A DNA stretch of 64,000 nucleotides, taken from an uncultured Saprospiraceae bacterium (GTDB lineage Bacteria > Bacteroidota > Bacteroidia > Chitinophagales > Saprospiraceae). The number at the start of each line of letters is the position of its first letter. The first letter of the stretch is position 1. The notes under the pieces were generated by a model, which ran no database searches, was not told where the DNA came from, and worked only from the letters and a program-made list of their open reading frames with translations. The translations under genes were made by a program, and so were the position numbers. Where the stretch lies: the NCBI GenBank assembly GCA_937959115.1, contig CALGAW010000035.1, forward strand, positions 186,001 through 250,000, written 5' to 3'. Positions 46,075 to 54,605 of the stretch are shown piece by piece.

Positions 46075-47628
46075 TTATTCCACTCCGTGCATCATGCGTT
46101 TTAATGTACCATTCAATACGATTAAGACTAATCCTGCTCCGATTGGAATTAGTGTAAAGATTAGAAAGAAGACTGACATTGAGTACGTTTCAGTAATTTT
46201 ATCGATATAACTACCTGTGATTCCACCTGCAAAATTTGCAACTGCACTAGAGGCAAACCAGATTCCAAACATTAATCCAACCAATCTAGCTGGTGCTAGT
46301 TTACTAACATAGGAAAGTCCAACAGGAGAAATACATAACTCTCCAAGTGTATGGAACAAGTAAGCTAAAACTAACCAGATCATACTCACAGAAGCAACTT
46401 TGGCTCCTTGAGGGATACTAGCAGAACCAAATGCTAAAATACCGAAACCAATCCCTAATAGGATAAGTCCAATTGCAAATTTAATTGGTCCTGAAGTAAT
46501 AATTTTTTTCTCCCAAAACTTAGAAAACAATGGCGCAAATGCAATGATAAAGAAGGAGTTTAATATCCCGAACCAGGAGGCTGTAACTTCAGTATTTGAA
46601 GCGCTAAATTCTCTAAACAACATCCATAAAACAATCCCCCAGATAATAATAAAACTTAGTGCGAGAAAGCTATTTGATGTAGCAAAATTAGAAAAGGTAA
46701 CTTTAAATAGTTTAAACAATACCCATGTAATTACAAGCATTGGGAAGATGGTGAGTACGGTGTTAAAAACTTTAAACAACATCGCTCCGTTTCCTTCTAA
46801 GGAACGATCAGTATAATCTCCAGCAAAGATAGTCATAGAACCACCAGCTTGCTCAAATGCCCACCAGAAAAAGATGGTAAAGAAGGCAAACACAGTAATC
46901 ACAGTCAATCGGTCTCTTACGACTTTTGGTGATTCTTCCACCACCTCCTTAGCTTCATCGGTATCTGATAGATCAAACTTTCCAGTTGGTTTTAACCCAA
47001 TCTTTCCAAGAATTTCCTGTGCAAACCAAAACTGTAGCATCCCGAAAAACATGAAAATACCAGCCAGTCCAAAGCCGTAACTCCAGCCTACCTTTTCTCC
47101 AATATATCCACAAAGTAAGATTCCTAGGAACGCTCCTGCATTGATCCCCATATAGAAGATCGTGTACGCAGCATCTTTCTTCTCTTCCGTATCGTATAAC
47201 TGGCCAACAATTGAAGAGATGTTTGGTTTGAAGAGCCCATTACCAATGATCAAGGCAAATAGTCCTAAGTAAACAAAGGTGGTCGTTTCTACCGCCATAA
47301 AGGCATGGCCTAGTGTCATGATTAATGCTCCTAGGGCCACCGAATATCTGTATCCTAATATTTTATCCGCAATAAAACCTCCGAGTATTGGTGTCAGATA
47401 GACTAATCCAGTGTACATGGCATAGAGCTCAAGCGCATCGGCTCTAGACCAACCCCAACCTCCATCAATGATCGCACTCGTCAAGAATAACACTAACAAC
47501 GCTCTCATCCCGTAATACGAAAACCGTTCCCACATCTCTGTGAAGAATAAGACAAATAACGAGGGTGGATGATCTAGGATCAGTTGCCTGTTGTGCTCAA
47601 TGAACTTTTGATCTAATATCTGGGACAT
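46075..47628 (-). CDS. Peptide:proton symporter of the POT/PTR2 family
   Basis: The 517-residue inner-membrane protein has about 14 membrane helices and the POT signatures: the ExxER-type motif 'FFTEMWERFSYYGMRALL' in helix 1, 'YTGLVYLTPILGGFIAD' in helix 2 and 'FYMGINAGAFLG' in helix 5. It imports di- and tripeptides with protons. The length suits the DtpT-like branch found in Bacteroidota. A four-helix membrane protein gene follows at 6 bp. Confidence 0.93.
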   Translation of the reverse strand: MSQILDQKFIEHNRQLILDHPPSLFVLFFTEMWERFSYYGMRALLVLFLTSAIIDGGWGWSRADALELYAMYTGLVYLTPILGGFIADKILGYRYSVALGALIMTLGHAFMAVETTTFVYLGLFALIIGNGLFKPNISSIVGQLYDTEEKKDAAYTIFYMGINAGAFLGILLCGYIGEKVGWSYGFGLAGIFMFFGMLQFWFAQEILGKIGLKPTGKFDLSDTDEAKEVVEESPKVVRDRLTVITVFAFFTIFFWWAFEQAGGSMTIFAGDYTDRSLEGNGAMLFKVFNTVLTIFPMLVITWVLFKLFKVTFSNFATSNSFLALSFIIIWGIVLWMLFREFSASNTEVTASWFGILNSFFIIAFAPLFSKFWEKKIITSGPIKFAIGLILLGIGFGILAFGSASIPQGAKVASVSMIWLVLAYLFHTLGELCISPVGLSYVSKLAPARLVGLMFGIWFASSAVANFAGGITGSYIDKITETYSMSVFFLIFTLIPIGAGLVLIVLNGTLKRMMHGVE

Positions 47629-47916
47629 ATCTCAAGTGATTTTTCAGTTAATAATGAAGGATTACCCAAATTAAGCGTCAATTCTTGACACATAATAAGA
47701 GTTTAAAAGTAATACTTTTTTTAACATTTCCATACTAGAAGGAAAATTGTACGTTATCCAGTACGGTAAATGAAGAATGAATTCGAGATTTAGCCCTAAA
47801 CATCTACTAGAACAAGTAGCTAATTTGAGCTGACAGTCTACTGCTTGCCTGTCCTTGGTTATCCGCATAACTAGAATAAAGTGGTAAGCTTTAGCTAGCA
47901 CCGAGCATACAGCTTT

Positions 47917-48177
47917 ATGGCACAAGATGTTCAGAAAATTATTCCGGAGATTGTTAATGTTCCTGAAAATGAAGACGATTATTTGAGTATTCGCTATACT
48001 GAATTAATCCCAGTATTGACAAAGGCAATCCAAGAACAGGAAACTGAAATCCAAGATCAACGAACAGCCATCCAAGATCAAAAAGGAGTGATTCAATCCT
48101 TAAAGGAAGCAAACCAAATGCTCCTTAAACAAATGGAATTGCTAACTCAACGTATGGATCAAGTGGAAAAGAAGTAG
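47917..48177 (+). pseudogene. C-terminal fragment of an S74-type (intramolecular chaperone) tail-fibre protein
   Basis: The 86-codon frame reads like the last part of a peptidase S74 endosialidase-chaperone domain: 'MAQDVQKIIPEIV', 'YLSIRYTELIPVLTKAIQEQ', then a coiled coil ('EIQDQRTAIQDQKG'). The upstream half of the domain, including the Ser-Asp autocleavage site and 'SDxRLKxN' start, is missing; a stop lies seven codons before the ATG in this frame. It directly precedes the broken comM piece, marking a rearranged spot. A short functional protein is possible but unlikely. Confidence 0.7.
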
Positions 48178-48228
48178 AGAAGTAAGTTTGAAAAGAAATA
48201 CATCTAATGCAGTTGCATGCGTTAGAAT

Positions 48229-48351
48229 GCCAAGCGAGCGGTATTGGAAGTGTTGCATCAGTCAATGGAGGAGCGGAAAGTTTCTATTTCGCGGGCGCGG
48301 GTGTCTGCGGATTATCCTTCATCTTTTGTTTGGGTGGGGAGTATGAACCCC
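48229..48351 (+). pseudogene. Internal fragment of comM (YifB-type AAA ATPase)
   Basis: One frame encodes a stretch very like the region after Walker B in ComM/YifB: 'KRAVLEVLHQSMEERKVSIS', 'RARVSADYPSSF' and 'VWVGSMNP'. After MNP (codons 48343-48351) the similarity ends at a TGA. The continuation of the same conserved motif, CGCGFFNHP, is found 13.6 kb away at 61965. The fragment is visibly more GC-rich than its surroundings, as is the C-terminal piece. The N-terminal domain and Walker A of comM are absent; the 5' flank holds an unrelated S74 fragment. Confidence 0.82.
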
Positions 48352-48451
48352 TGAGGGAAAGTTTTGGTTAACTATCCAAAAAGAGATGGTATCTTTAATC
48401 TTTCTCAACTTCCTAAATAATCGTTACATTATCGTAGGGAATCATGAAATT

Positions 48452-49012
48452 CTAATGAGATCCATAAACTACAGGTTTCAAGTCTGACCATTTCCCCGCT
48501 GGAAAATAAAGTTGGTTTCCTTTTAATTTAATGGGGTTTGAACGTGCTTCATGTCTAATAATTCTGGAAGGTTCAATCATTTCATAATATACAACTATAT
48601 AATCCCTATCAATTAACTCATTTATTGTAAGTGTTCGAAACTGTGAATCCCTAACAGCAAGACAGAATATATATCCAACAGGTTTTTTAACTGTTGTGAA
48701 ATCTGAAATGTCTTTATCATGAAATACATATTTAACATGGGCATTCTTGATTTCGAATTGATAATAGCTACTATCGGTTTTATGATTTTTAAGTTCATCC
48801 ATACTGAAGCGCTTTCTAACTTCTTGAAATTTTGGTGGCGTAATTTCCAATATGAATGGTCCTTCTTTTTCACCGCTCCTATCATCTATATAGGAAAAGT
48901 AGCAACCTCCTGGTTCTTGACCACCATCAAGCCGCGCCTCGAATAAAACGGATTTCTGTGATTTACAGCTGAAACACAAACAAAGAAGTGCAAAAAGATA
49001 TATGTTTTTCAT
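48452..49012 (-). CDS. Lipoprotein of unknown function
   Basis: The 186-residue protein has a short lipoprotein signal (MKNIYLFALLCLCFSC, lipobox CFSC). The mature part is beta-rich with 'GGQEPGGCYFSYIDD', 'GPFILEITPPKFQEV' and 'YVFHDKDIS'. No family is recognised. It is the first complete gene inside the comM island at the left and lies 4 bp after the metzincin-like gene on the same strand, so it is probably its operon partner. Confidence 0.75.
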   Translation of the reverse strand: MKNIYLFALLCLCFSCKSQKSVLFEARLDGGQEPGGCYFSYIDDRSGEKEGPFILEITPPKFQEVRKRFSMDELKNHKTDSSYYQFEIKNAHVKYVFHDKDISDFTTVKKPVGYIFCLAVRDSQFRTLTINELIDRDYIVVYYEMIEPSRIIRHEARSNPIKLKGNQLYFPAGKWSDLKPVVYGSH

Positions 49013-49016
49013 CCTT

Positions 49017-49745
49017 TTAATTTGTAATTAATAACTTATCAGAAACTATTCCAGTTTCACTTATAAAACTTTTTACGTAAATTCCATACTCTTGAGGTGC
49101 TGGAAGAGTTAACTCGCTAAAAGTTTTTATATTCATGTAGGAACTGATCAATTTGCCATCTATTTGGTACAAGTTGACTTGCTTAATATTACTCAAATAA
49201 TTCGATAAAACATGAATTGTTCCATTCTTAACATAAGTATTAATTGAAATATCTGTTTCTAAATCTATAGTTCCTGTCGCACAATTACTACGTGCATATG
49301 CTCCACCTGCGCATGTGTGACTTAAACTATGATCTTGAATATAATTGCTTGCTTCTAATGCTTCATTCGTAATATTGAATGCAGCACCATAGTCGTAGTA
49401 CATTAATTCATTTGGATGATTCGTGTGTTGCAAGCCCTGCGCGTGCCCTAACTCATGAAGGGCAACCACCTCAACAAAATACGGAAATCCAATACTAGGA
49501 TTAGGTATAGAAGCATTCCAACTTGAAGGAGGTAGATCGGAATTAAATACAATTTTTACATCATGAATAAAGTCGACCGGATGGGTTTCTGGATGGTTTG
49601 GACTGCTATTGTCTAATTGAATTAGGCAATCAACATTATGAACAGAGGTAATTACTGTTGTAGCAAGTGCATTTGGATTTGGAGTGGTATTATAATCAAC
49701 TAAAATATCATGGTCATCTAACAATTTTTCTGTCTTCTTTTTCAT
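49017..49745 (-). CDS. Metzincin-like zinc protease with T9SS-like C-terminus, apparently lacking its N-terminus
   Basis: The 242-residue frame has the metzincin zinc motif 'HELGHAQGLQH' (HExxHxxGxxH) near residue 97 and a following Met-turn candidate 'ELMYYD'. Its C-terminal 70 residues look like a sorting domain ('KQVNLYQIDGKLISSY', 'EYGIYVKSF', 'LLITN'). There is no signal peptide: it starts MKKKTEKLLDDHD, in what looks like the middle of a domain. T9SS cargo needs a Sec signal, so the gene is probably 5'-truncated, or its start was fused when the island was rearranged; the upstream neighbour is a truncated helicase. Confidence 0.72.
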   Translation of the reverse strand: MKKKTEKLLDDHDILVDYNTTPNPNALATTVITSVHNVDCLIQLDNSSPNHPETHPVDFIHDVKIVFNSDLPPSSWNASIPNPSIGFPYFVEVVALHELGHAQGLQHTNHPNELMYYDYGAAFNITNEALEASNYIQDHSLSHTCAGGAYARSNCATGTIDLETDISINTYVKNGTIHVLSNYLSNIKQVNLYQIDGKLISSYMNIKTFSELTLPAPQEYGIYVKSFISETGIVSDKLLITN

Positions 49746-49828
49746 AAAACAAATTTTTAGAAAAAATTTGACCTACAAAACTTAATGACGATATTTCTTC
49801 AGTTTTTAGCTAAAACACAAAATTCTGC

Positions 49829-50557
49829 TTACTCCCTGATTTCATCTTCAGTTCTATATTCAGATAAAATTTCAAGAATTTCCTCAGACTTATCTATCCA
49901 GTTCCAATAAGGAATTGGTAAGAAAGAATTATAATCACCATTTTTTATTTCTAAGAATGTTCCAGCACCTTGTTCAGGGAGAGAATCTTCAAACAATTCC
50001 AAGATTTTTTTATACCCATTGTGATCATTGTCTAAATTAATAGTGAATGCATTTCTTATAGAATCTATGCAAGCATGAGAGTCATCCAATATTAAACTGC
50101 CAACATGTGTGTAATTGTTTCCTAAACCAAAAATAGTTTTTCCATTGAATACTTTTTGCACATGAGTGATTAAAATCTTTTTCCCATCTAAAAAATCATT
50201 TGGTATTGAATTGTCAGACCCTATAGTACAATAACTAATGCCAAATTTCTTCGCATCCTTCCTAACTTGATCGACCAAATATTTGTTAGGGCAAATAAAA
50301 AGACAAGGACCTTCGCCGGAATTAATTTTTGACTGTAAAATTAATAACCCAATTAGAGTTTTCCCCTCTCCAGTGTGAAGTTTTACAATTAGATCTTTTT
50401 CATCTTTCCTTTTACCAAACCATCTACTAAGGACTTCACTTTGCGCTGGCCTTAAGGGGCCTGCAATACTTCTTCTATCAAGAGAATCATAAATCTCAAT
50501 CGGGTTCGTTTTTTTCTCCTTTGCTTTTTTGTTAAGTCTTTTTCTAAAATCAACCAT
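49829..50557 (-). pseudogene. N-terminal part of an SF2 DEAD/DEAH-type helicase (3'-truncated)
   Basis: The 242-codon frame has the start of a superfamily 2 helicase: 'GPLRPAQSEVLSRWF' (Q-motif-like), the P-loop 'KLHTGEGKTLIG' (motif I), 'CPNKYLVDQV' (Ia) and 'LILDDSHACIDS' (motif II, DDSH in place of DEAH). It stops before motif III and lacks the whole second RecA lobe, whereas relatives run to 800 residues or more. The stop is followed after 83 bp by the signal-less protease gene. Such helicases occur in phage-defence and mobile loci, but no partner nuclease is visible. Confidence 0.75.
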
Positions 50558-51163
50558 TTAGTTATTTTTATATTCTACATTAAAATGAAACAACAAATTA
50601 ATATTTTAGTTCCATTAGTTAGTTTTTTGCAAAATCAATAGTATCGCGTATTTATTTGAGTATTGCGGCCAAGGTTGTACTTATTTTTTAGTTAAATATT
50701 TTTCCATATAGCTATATGTGTATTGATAATTGTAAAACCTCTTTTTAATTCATTTAACATTCCTGCATTGGGACGAAGGATCCACTCTAAGCAAAAAATA
50801 GCATGAATCGTTTCAGTCCAAAGTTTCCGCTACTCCCTTCATTCACTAGGTATACATAAACTACAATAGTAACGTATTATTTATTTTTTCTCGTACTAAA
50901 AATCAACATAGAATATAATTCCCAAATTGATTTTTATAACTACTGATTGATCAAATAATCAATGATTTTGTACAGCTAATTGAAACCATTATGTAAGTCA
51001 GGATATAACACCCAAAGTGTATCAATCAAGTTGAAATATAGATTTATCATTCTTTTCTTCTGAGAGCCGATTGATCGTATACGGCACAAATATGGAATAG
51101 ATTAACAACCCAAACTACTTTTCTAACAATTATGTTGTTCCTTAGAAGTGAAATGGATTTAAT
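50558..51163. other. AT-rich gene-free stretch within the island
   Basis: I see no coding frame or RNA gene. A perfect 14-bp palindrome CATATAGCTATATG is at 50705-50718. The region should hold the promoter of the helicase fragment and the end of the DUF6161-like gene's transcript. Confidence 0.4.
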
Positions 51164-52414
51164 TTACTTCCCAAATATTTTACCCATTATATCATTGGGC
51201 ATGCTAGGACTTGAGTCTTCTTTTAATAATCCAGTATCTGCTCTGCTGAACAAAGATTGCATGATCAAATTTTTCTCGTTATCACTGATTGCAGATTCTT
51301 TAATCAAAGCTAGATAGACGTAGGTTAATTGCTCACGTTCCTCTGCATCTCGTGCTAAATGAAAGGAACTAAAGGCTATTTTGTTTAGTGCTCGAATTCC
51401 ATACGCTAAGAACGAAAGAAAGGTAATATAAATTACAGACCACTTTATCGCACTGGATTGATTTGATTTAAAGCTAACCATCATTCCTTCAGGAGTGAGC
51501 CATAAAAGAAAATAGAGAGTTGTACATGTAAGAACTATCATTCCGATCAACCAATAGATTGCTGTCCAACCTTCATTTTTTAATTTCAATGCTCGTTTTT
51601 TCCAATATTCTGCTGGCTTCTTAAGTCTTAAGATCTCTTCATAAGTTTTTTCTAAACTTTCAATCTTATTCTTGGAGGCTTCATTAAAAGTACCCAAATC
51701 CTCTTTTGATGTCGAAAACCATTTATTGAAAAGAGCTTCTTTTTCGACTCGTAACCCAGTCATCATCTCCACATGTTCTTTATATTCCTTTGCAGATTTA
51801 GACAGATGTTCTGAAACATGGGTTTCAATTTCCGATAAATGATTTCGTAACTTTTCATCAATTTGACGAATTGATGATGGCCCGTCCTCCTGTCTTTGAA
51901 TAAAATCTGAATGGTCTTTATAACGGAAATCATAAGCCATTAGGCTTCCTATGTAGTTTTCTTGTTTATTTAGATTATGTGAGTGTAAACCTACTAGAAA
52001 ATTATATGCTCCTGGAAAATTATCTGGATACTCTTGATTCAATTGTATTAGAAATTGAGTCGTAGGAGAATCGAATATAAACAACTGTTCATGTTTTCGG
52101 AGGTGAACAGCTTCTTGCATCCAATTTTTTTCTATCAGAGCCACATAATCCACTTGAATGATATCAATTATAAAGCCCTCTAATCGAGCTAATAAAGCTA
52201 TAAAGTGTTCTTTTGATCTTTCTAATTGAGACGGTAATGATTCATATTTTTTCCACCCCTTAACTTGATCCAAAAGGAATTTATGGATTGAGCTAAGTCC
52301 TTTAAAACTCTGAAAAAAATCAATATGTGGATAATTTATTTCTATCTGAATTGAATTGAAAAATTCAGTAAACTCTGATTCTGCAATAAATTCTCTTACT
52401 TCTTTTGTTGTCAT
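51164..52414 (-). CDS. DUF6161-like membrane protein
   Basis: The 416-residue protein starts at ATG 52414 (MTTKEV). A long helical, soluble N-terminal part has a coiled-coil stretch around residues 180-275 ('KNKIESLEKTYEEILRLK'). It is followed by two membrane helices (about 285-305 and 325-345) and a conserved C-terminal tail 'SFHLARDAEEREQLTYVYLA' with 'ALFSR'-like 'QSLFSRADTGLLKEDSSP'. I associate this tail with the DUF6161 family from memory. The function is unknown; its presence in an island next to a helicase relic hints at defence or envelope stress, but that is only inference. Confidence 0.7.
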   Translation of the reverse strand: MTTKEVREFIAESEFTEFFNSIQIEINYPHIDFFQSFKGLSSIHKFLLDQVKGWKKYESLPSQLERSKEHFIALLARLEGFIIDIIQVDYVALIEKNWMQEAVHLRKHEQLFIFDSPTTQFLIQLNQEYPDNFPGAYNFLVGLHSHNLNKQENYIGSLMAYDFRYKDHSDFIQRQEDGPSSIRQIDEKLRNHLSEIETHVSEHLSKSAKEYKEHVEMMTGLRVEKEALFNKWFSTSKEDLGTFNEASKNKIESLEKTYEEILRLKKPAEYWKKRALKLKNEGWTAIYWLIGMIVLTCTTLYFLLWLTPEGMMVSFKSNQSSAIKWSVIYITFLSFLAYGIRALNKIAFSSFHLARDAEEREQLTYVYLALIKESAISDNEKNLIMQSLFSRADTGLLKEDSSPSMPNDIMGKIFGK

Positions 52415-52495
52415 CAACTGGGTATTATAGGCTAGGAGAGGTTCGGGACATTTCTCAAGCGAGCCAATTTCGAATATTGTTTTTGTAAGCCTTGA

Positions 52496-53527
52496 TTAGT
52501 TTGGCGAAATAAGAATTTGTTTCTCTTCCCCGCTCATAAGGTCCATCAAGTATAAGTTCTCATAGTGATTTGCATCCCAATTCCCTTTTTTCTGCCGCTC
52601 TATCCGGTAAATTAATGCTGTAGTTTCATCACTTGAGATGTCCAAATATTGATACCATCTGTTGTCATAACCTTGTTTAATAAGTGTACCAGAATTTCCT
52701 TTTTGAAATTTTAAAATGCCAAATTTTGAAGCTGCTAACACGTATTCTTTATTGGTAAAACATTTTATTTTTTTTATTTGATTGTCATCAGTTTTTGAAT
52801 CAGCAATGTATGCGAATTTTTCAATAAAACCATCTAAAAGTGAATATGACCAGATGCTATAAGATTTGTCATTTATGTTCAGGCTATCAGCAGTAAAGTG
52901 TATTCTTTGATCATCTGACCAAGAGAAATTCGAAGCTCTGGAAAGACCTTTCAAGGTGTCTAAACTAACTCCATATTCATTCATTATAATGGTATAGCTT
53001 TCTGTGCCATAAGTATGTCGATATACAATTCTTTGGCCATCAGGACTCCAAGAACCGAAGAGATTTTGTCCTATAGATGTTAGACGAAACAGGTCGCTAC
53101 CATCAGAACCTACTTTCCAGATTTGACCAAACTTGTCAGTGAAAATAATGCTATTAAATTTATTCCAATGAGGAAATTGTGCTCCTTTGTCGTAAAGTAA
53201 TGAGCTGGTTTCTGTACAAAAATCGTAAAGCCATAATTCTGGATACTCGACAGGTATATTTGTTTCGTAAACTCTAATATTCCTAATATATGCGATAAGA
53301 TTATTATTATTAGGATTAAAAACACCATAATTAAACCGATATCCATTGTTTTCCGGATAAAAGATTTTATTCTCTACCCATATAGAACTATCTAAAACAA
53401 TGACAGCTTGTGTATCTATTGCAAGCTCTGTATTTTGATTAAGACACAAAGGAAGAACTAGTTTTTCATGTTTGCATTTACTGAACAAACTAAGAATTAA
53501 AACGATGTAATAAATATTCTTCGTCAT
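52496..53527 (-). CDS. TolB-like beta-propeller lipoprotein, copy 1
   Basis: The 343-residue protein has a lipoprotein-like signal (MTKNIYYIVLILSLFSKC) and repeated WD40-like/TolB-type propeller blades: 'LWLYDFCTETSS', 'FPHWNKFNSIIFTD', 'QIWKVGSDGSDLFRLTSIG', 'LFGSWSPDGQRIVYR' and 'NFSWSDDQRIHF'. The next gene upstream, 9 bp away, is a diverged paralogue with the same blade order. Propellers of this kind usually bind proteins or glycans. The pair looks like a tandem duplication. Confidence 0.8.
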   Translation of the reverse strand: MTKNIYYIVLILSLFSKCKHEKLVLPLCLNQNTELAIDTQAVIVLDSSIWVENKIFYPENNGYRFNYGVFNPNNNNLIAYIRNIRVYETNIPVEYPELWLYDFCTETSSLLYDKGAQFPHWNKFNSIIFTDKFGQIWKVGSDGSDLFRLTSIGQNLFGSWSPDGQRIVYRHTYGTESYTIIMNEYGVSLDTLKGLSRASNFSWSDDQRIHFTADSLNINDKSYSIWSYSLLDGFIEKFAYIADSKTDDNQIKKIKCFTNKEYVLAASKFGILKFQKGNSGTLIKQGYDNRWYQYLDISSDETTALIYRIERQKKGNWDANHYENLYLMDLMSGEEKQILISPN

Positions 53528-53536
53528 TAAAAAAAA

Positions 53537-54547
53537 TTATTCAGGCAAGATAATTTTACGTTCCTCTTCTGTTTCCATGTCTATCAAATATAGTGAGTTT
53601 TTATTGTCAATACTACAGCTGTCTATATTGGTGCGGTCAATTCGGTTTATTACTCCAATCTTTCCATCACGAGATATATCAAAATCTCCATAATGCCTAT
53701 TGTCATACCCTTCAAGTAAAGTATTTCTTATCCCTGAGGTCGAACTAGTATATCCAAATTTGAGATAAGAACTCCAGAATAATTTATTTTTAGAGGGGAC
53801 TATTTTTAGAAAAGAAGTATTGTAGTCTCTTGTTTCTAAATACTCTATATTATGTAATTGTCTTGTATTTAAATCTAAATACCATAATCCTGGATTACTT
53901 ACTGGTTGAGCAATCCCATTTCCAATAAAGTATATTTTACTCTCAACTTCCCAGGAAAAATCAAGGGCAACCTGAATCTCATTTATGGTATCTAAATTGT
54001 TTCCCTGCTCGTCCATTATCAACTGAATAACATTAGATCCCACTTGATTTCTGTATATTATTTTTGTTCCATCTGGATTCCAAGTACCATACAGGTTTAC
54101 TCCATTATTTGTCAGTCGTGTTAGTTCTGTCCCTGAGCTTCGGATTTTCCATATTTGATTGTCAAATCCTGTAAATACTATCCAATCATTTTTATTCCAA
54201 TCAATATGCCCCACTGCATTCATTGTTAAAAAGTGATGTTCATTAGAGCAAAAATCATATGTCCATAATTGCCACCGCTCAAGGCCAATGTTTTCGAAGT
54301 CAATTTTTGTATATGCAATAATATCATCCAGGTTAACACTAATTGAAGGAGATAAATATTGATATCGATCAATATACGTTGGCAAAGGACCACCTACACA
54401 CCAAGGAATTTGGAAGCTCTCATCAACATTTATAGCAGGTACAGACTTTTCATATTTACAACTTGCTCCTAGAGTGCTATCTATTATTGGCTTATGTTGG
54501 CAATTAGAAAAAATAATTATCACAGTTAGAAAAAATACATTTTTCAT
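53537..54547 (-). CDS. TolB-like beta-propeller lipoprotein, copy 2
   Basis: The 336-residue protein starts at ATG 54547 (MKNVFF) with a lipoprotein signal ending FSNC. It matches its neighbour blade by blade: 'LWTYDFCSNEHHF', 'IDWNKNDWIVFTGFDNQIWK', 'GTELTRLTNNGVNLYGTW', 'NPDGTKIIYRN' and 'DFSWEVESKIYFI'. Both end with a 'DLMSGEEKQI' or 'DMETEEERKI' segment. A hairpin at 54566-54600 separates it from the subtilisin gene, so the two lipoprotein genes form their own unit. Confidence 0.8.
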   Translation of the reverse strand: MKNVFFLTVIIIFSNCQHKPIIDSTLGASCKYEKSVPAINVDESFQIPWCVGGPLPTYIDRYQYLSPSISVNLDDIIAYTKIDFENIGLERWQLWTYDFCSNEHHFLTMNAVGHIDWNKNDWIVFTGFDNQIWKIRSSGTELTRLTNNGVNLYGTWNPDGTKIIYRNQVGSNVIQLIMDEQGNNLDTINEIQVALDFSWEVESKIYFIGNGIAQPVSNPGLWYLDLNTRQLHNIEYLETRDYNTSFLKIVPSKNKLFWSSYLKFGYTSSTSGIRNTLLEGYDNRHYGDFDISRDGKIGVINRIDRTNIDSCSIDNKNSLYLIDMETEEERKIILPE

Positions 54548-54565
54548 GCTCAAAGAAAAATACTA

Positions 54566-54600
54566 TGTCCGAGTGATTTCACTAAAGAATCACTCGGACA
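54566..54600 (-). terminator. Hairpin after the subtilisin gene
   Basis: TGTCCGAGTGATT and AATCACTCGGACA form a perfect 13-bp stem with a 9-nt loop. On the minus strand a weak TAGTATTTTT tract follows. Confidence 0.65.
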
Positions 54601-54605
54601 AATAA

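Noticed and set aside
49829-54547. A defence island (helicase, DUF6161-like protein, lipoproteins)
   Set aside because: The helicase is truncated, no nuclease, methyltransferase or other effector is present, and most cargo is exported; the evidence is too thin to name a system.
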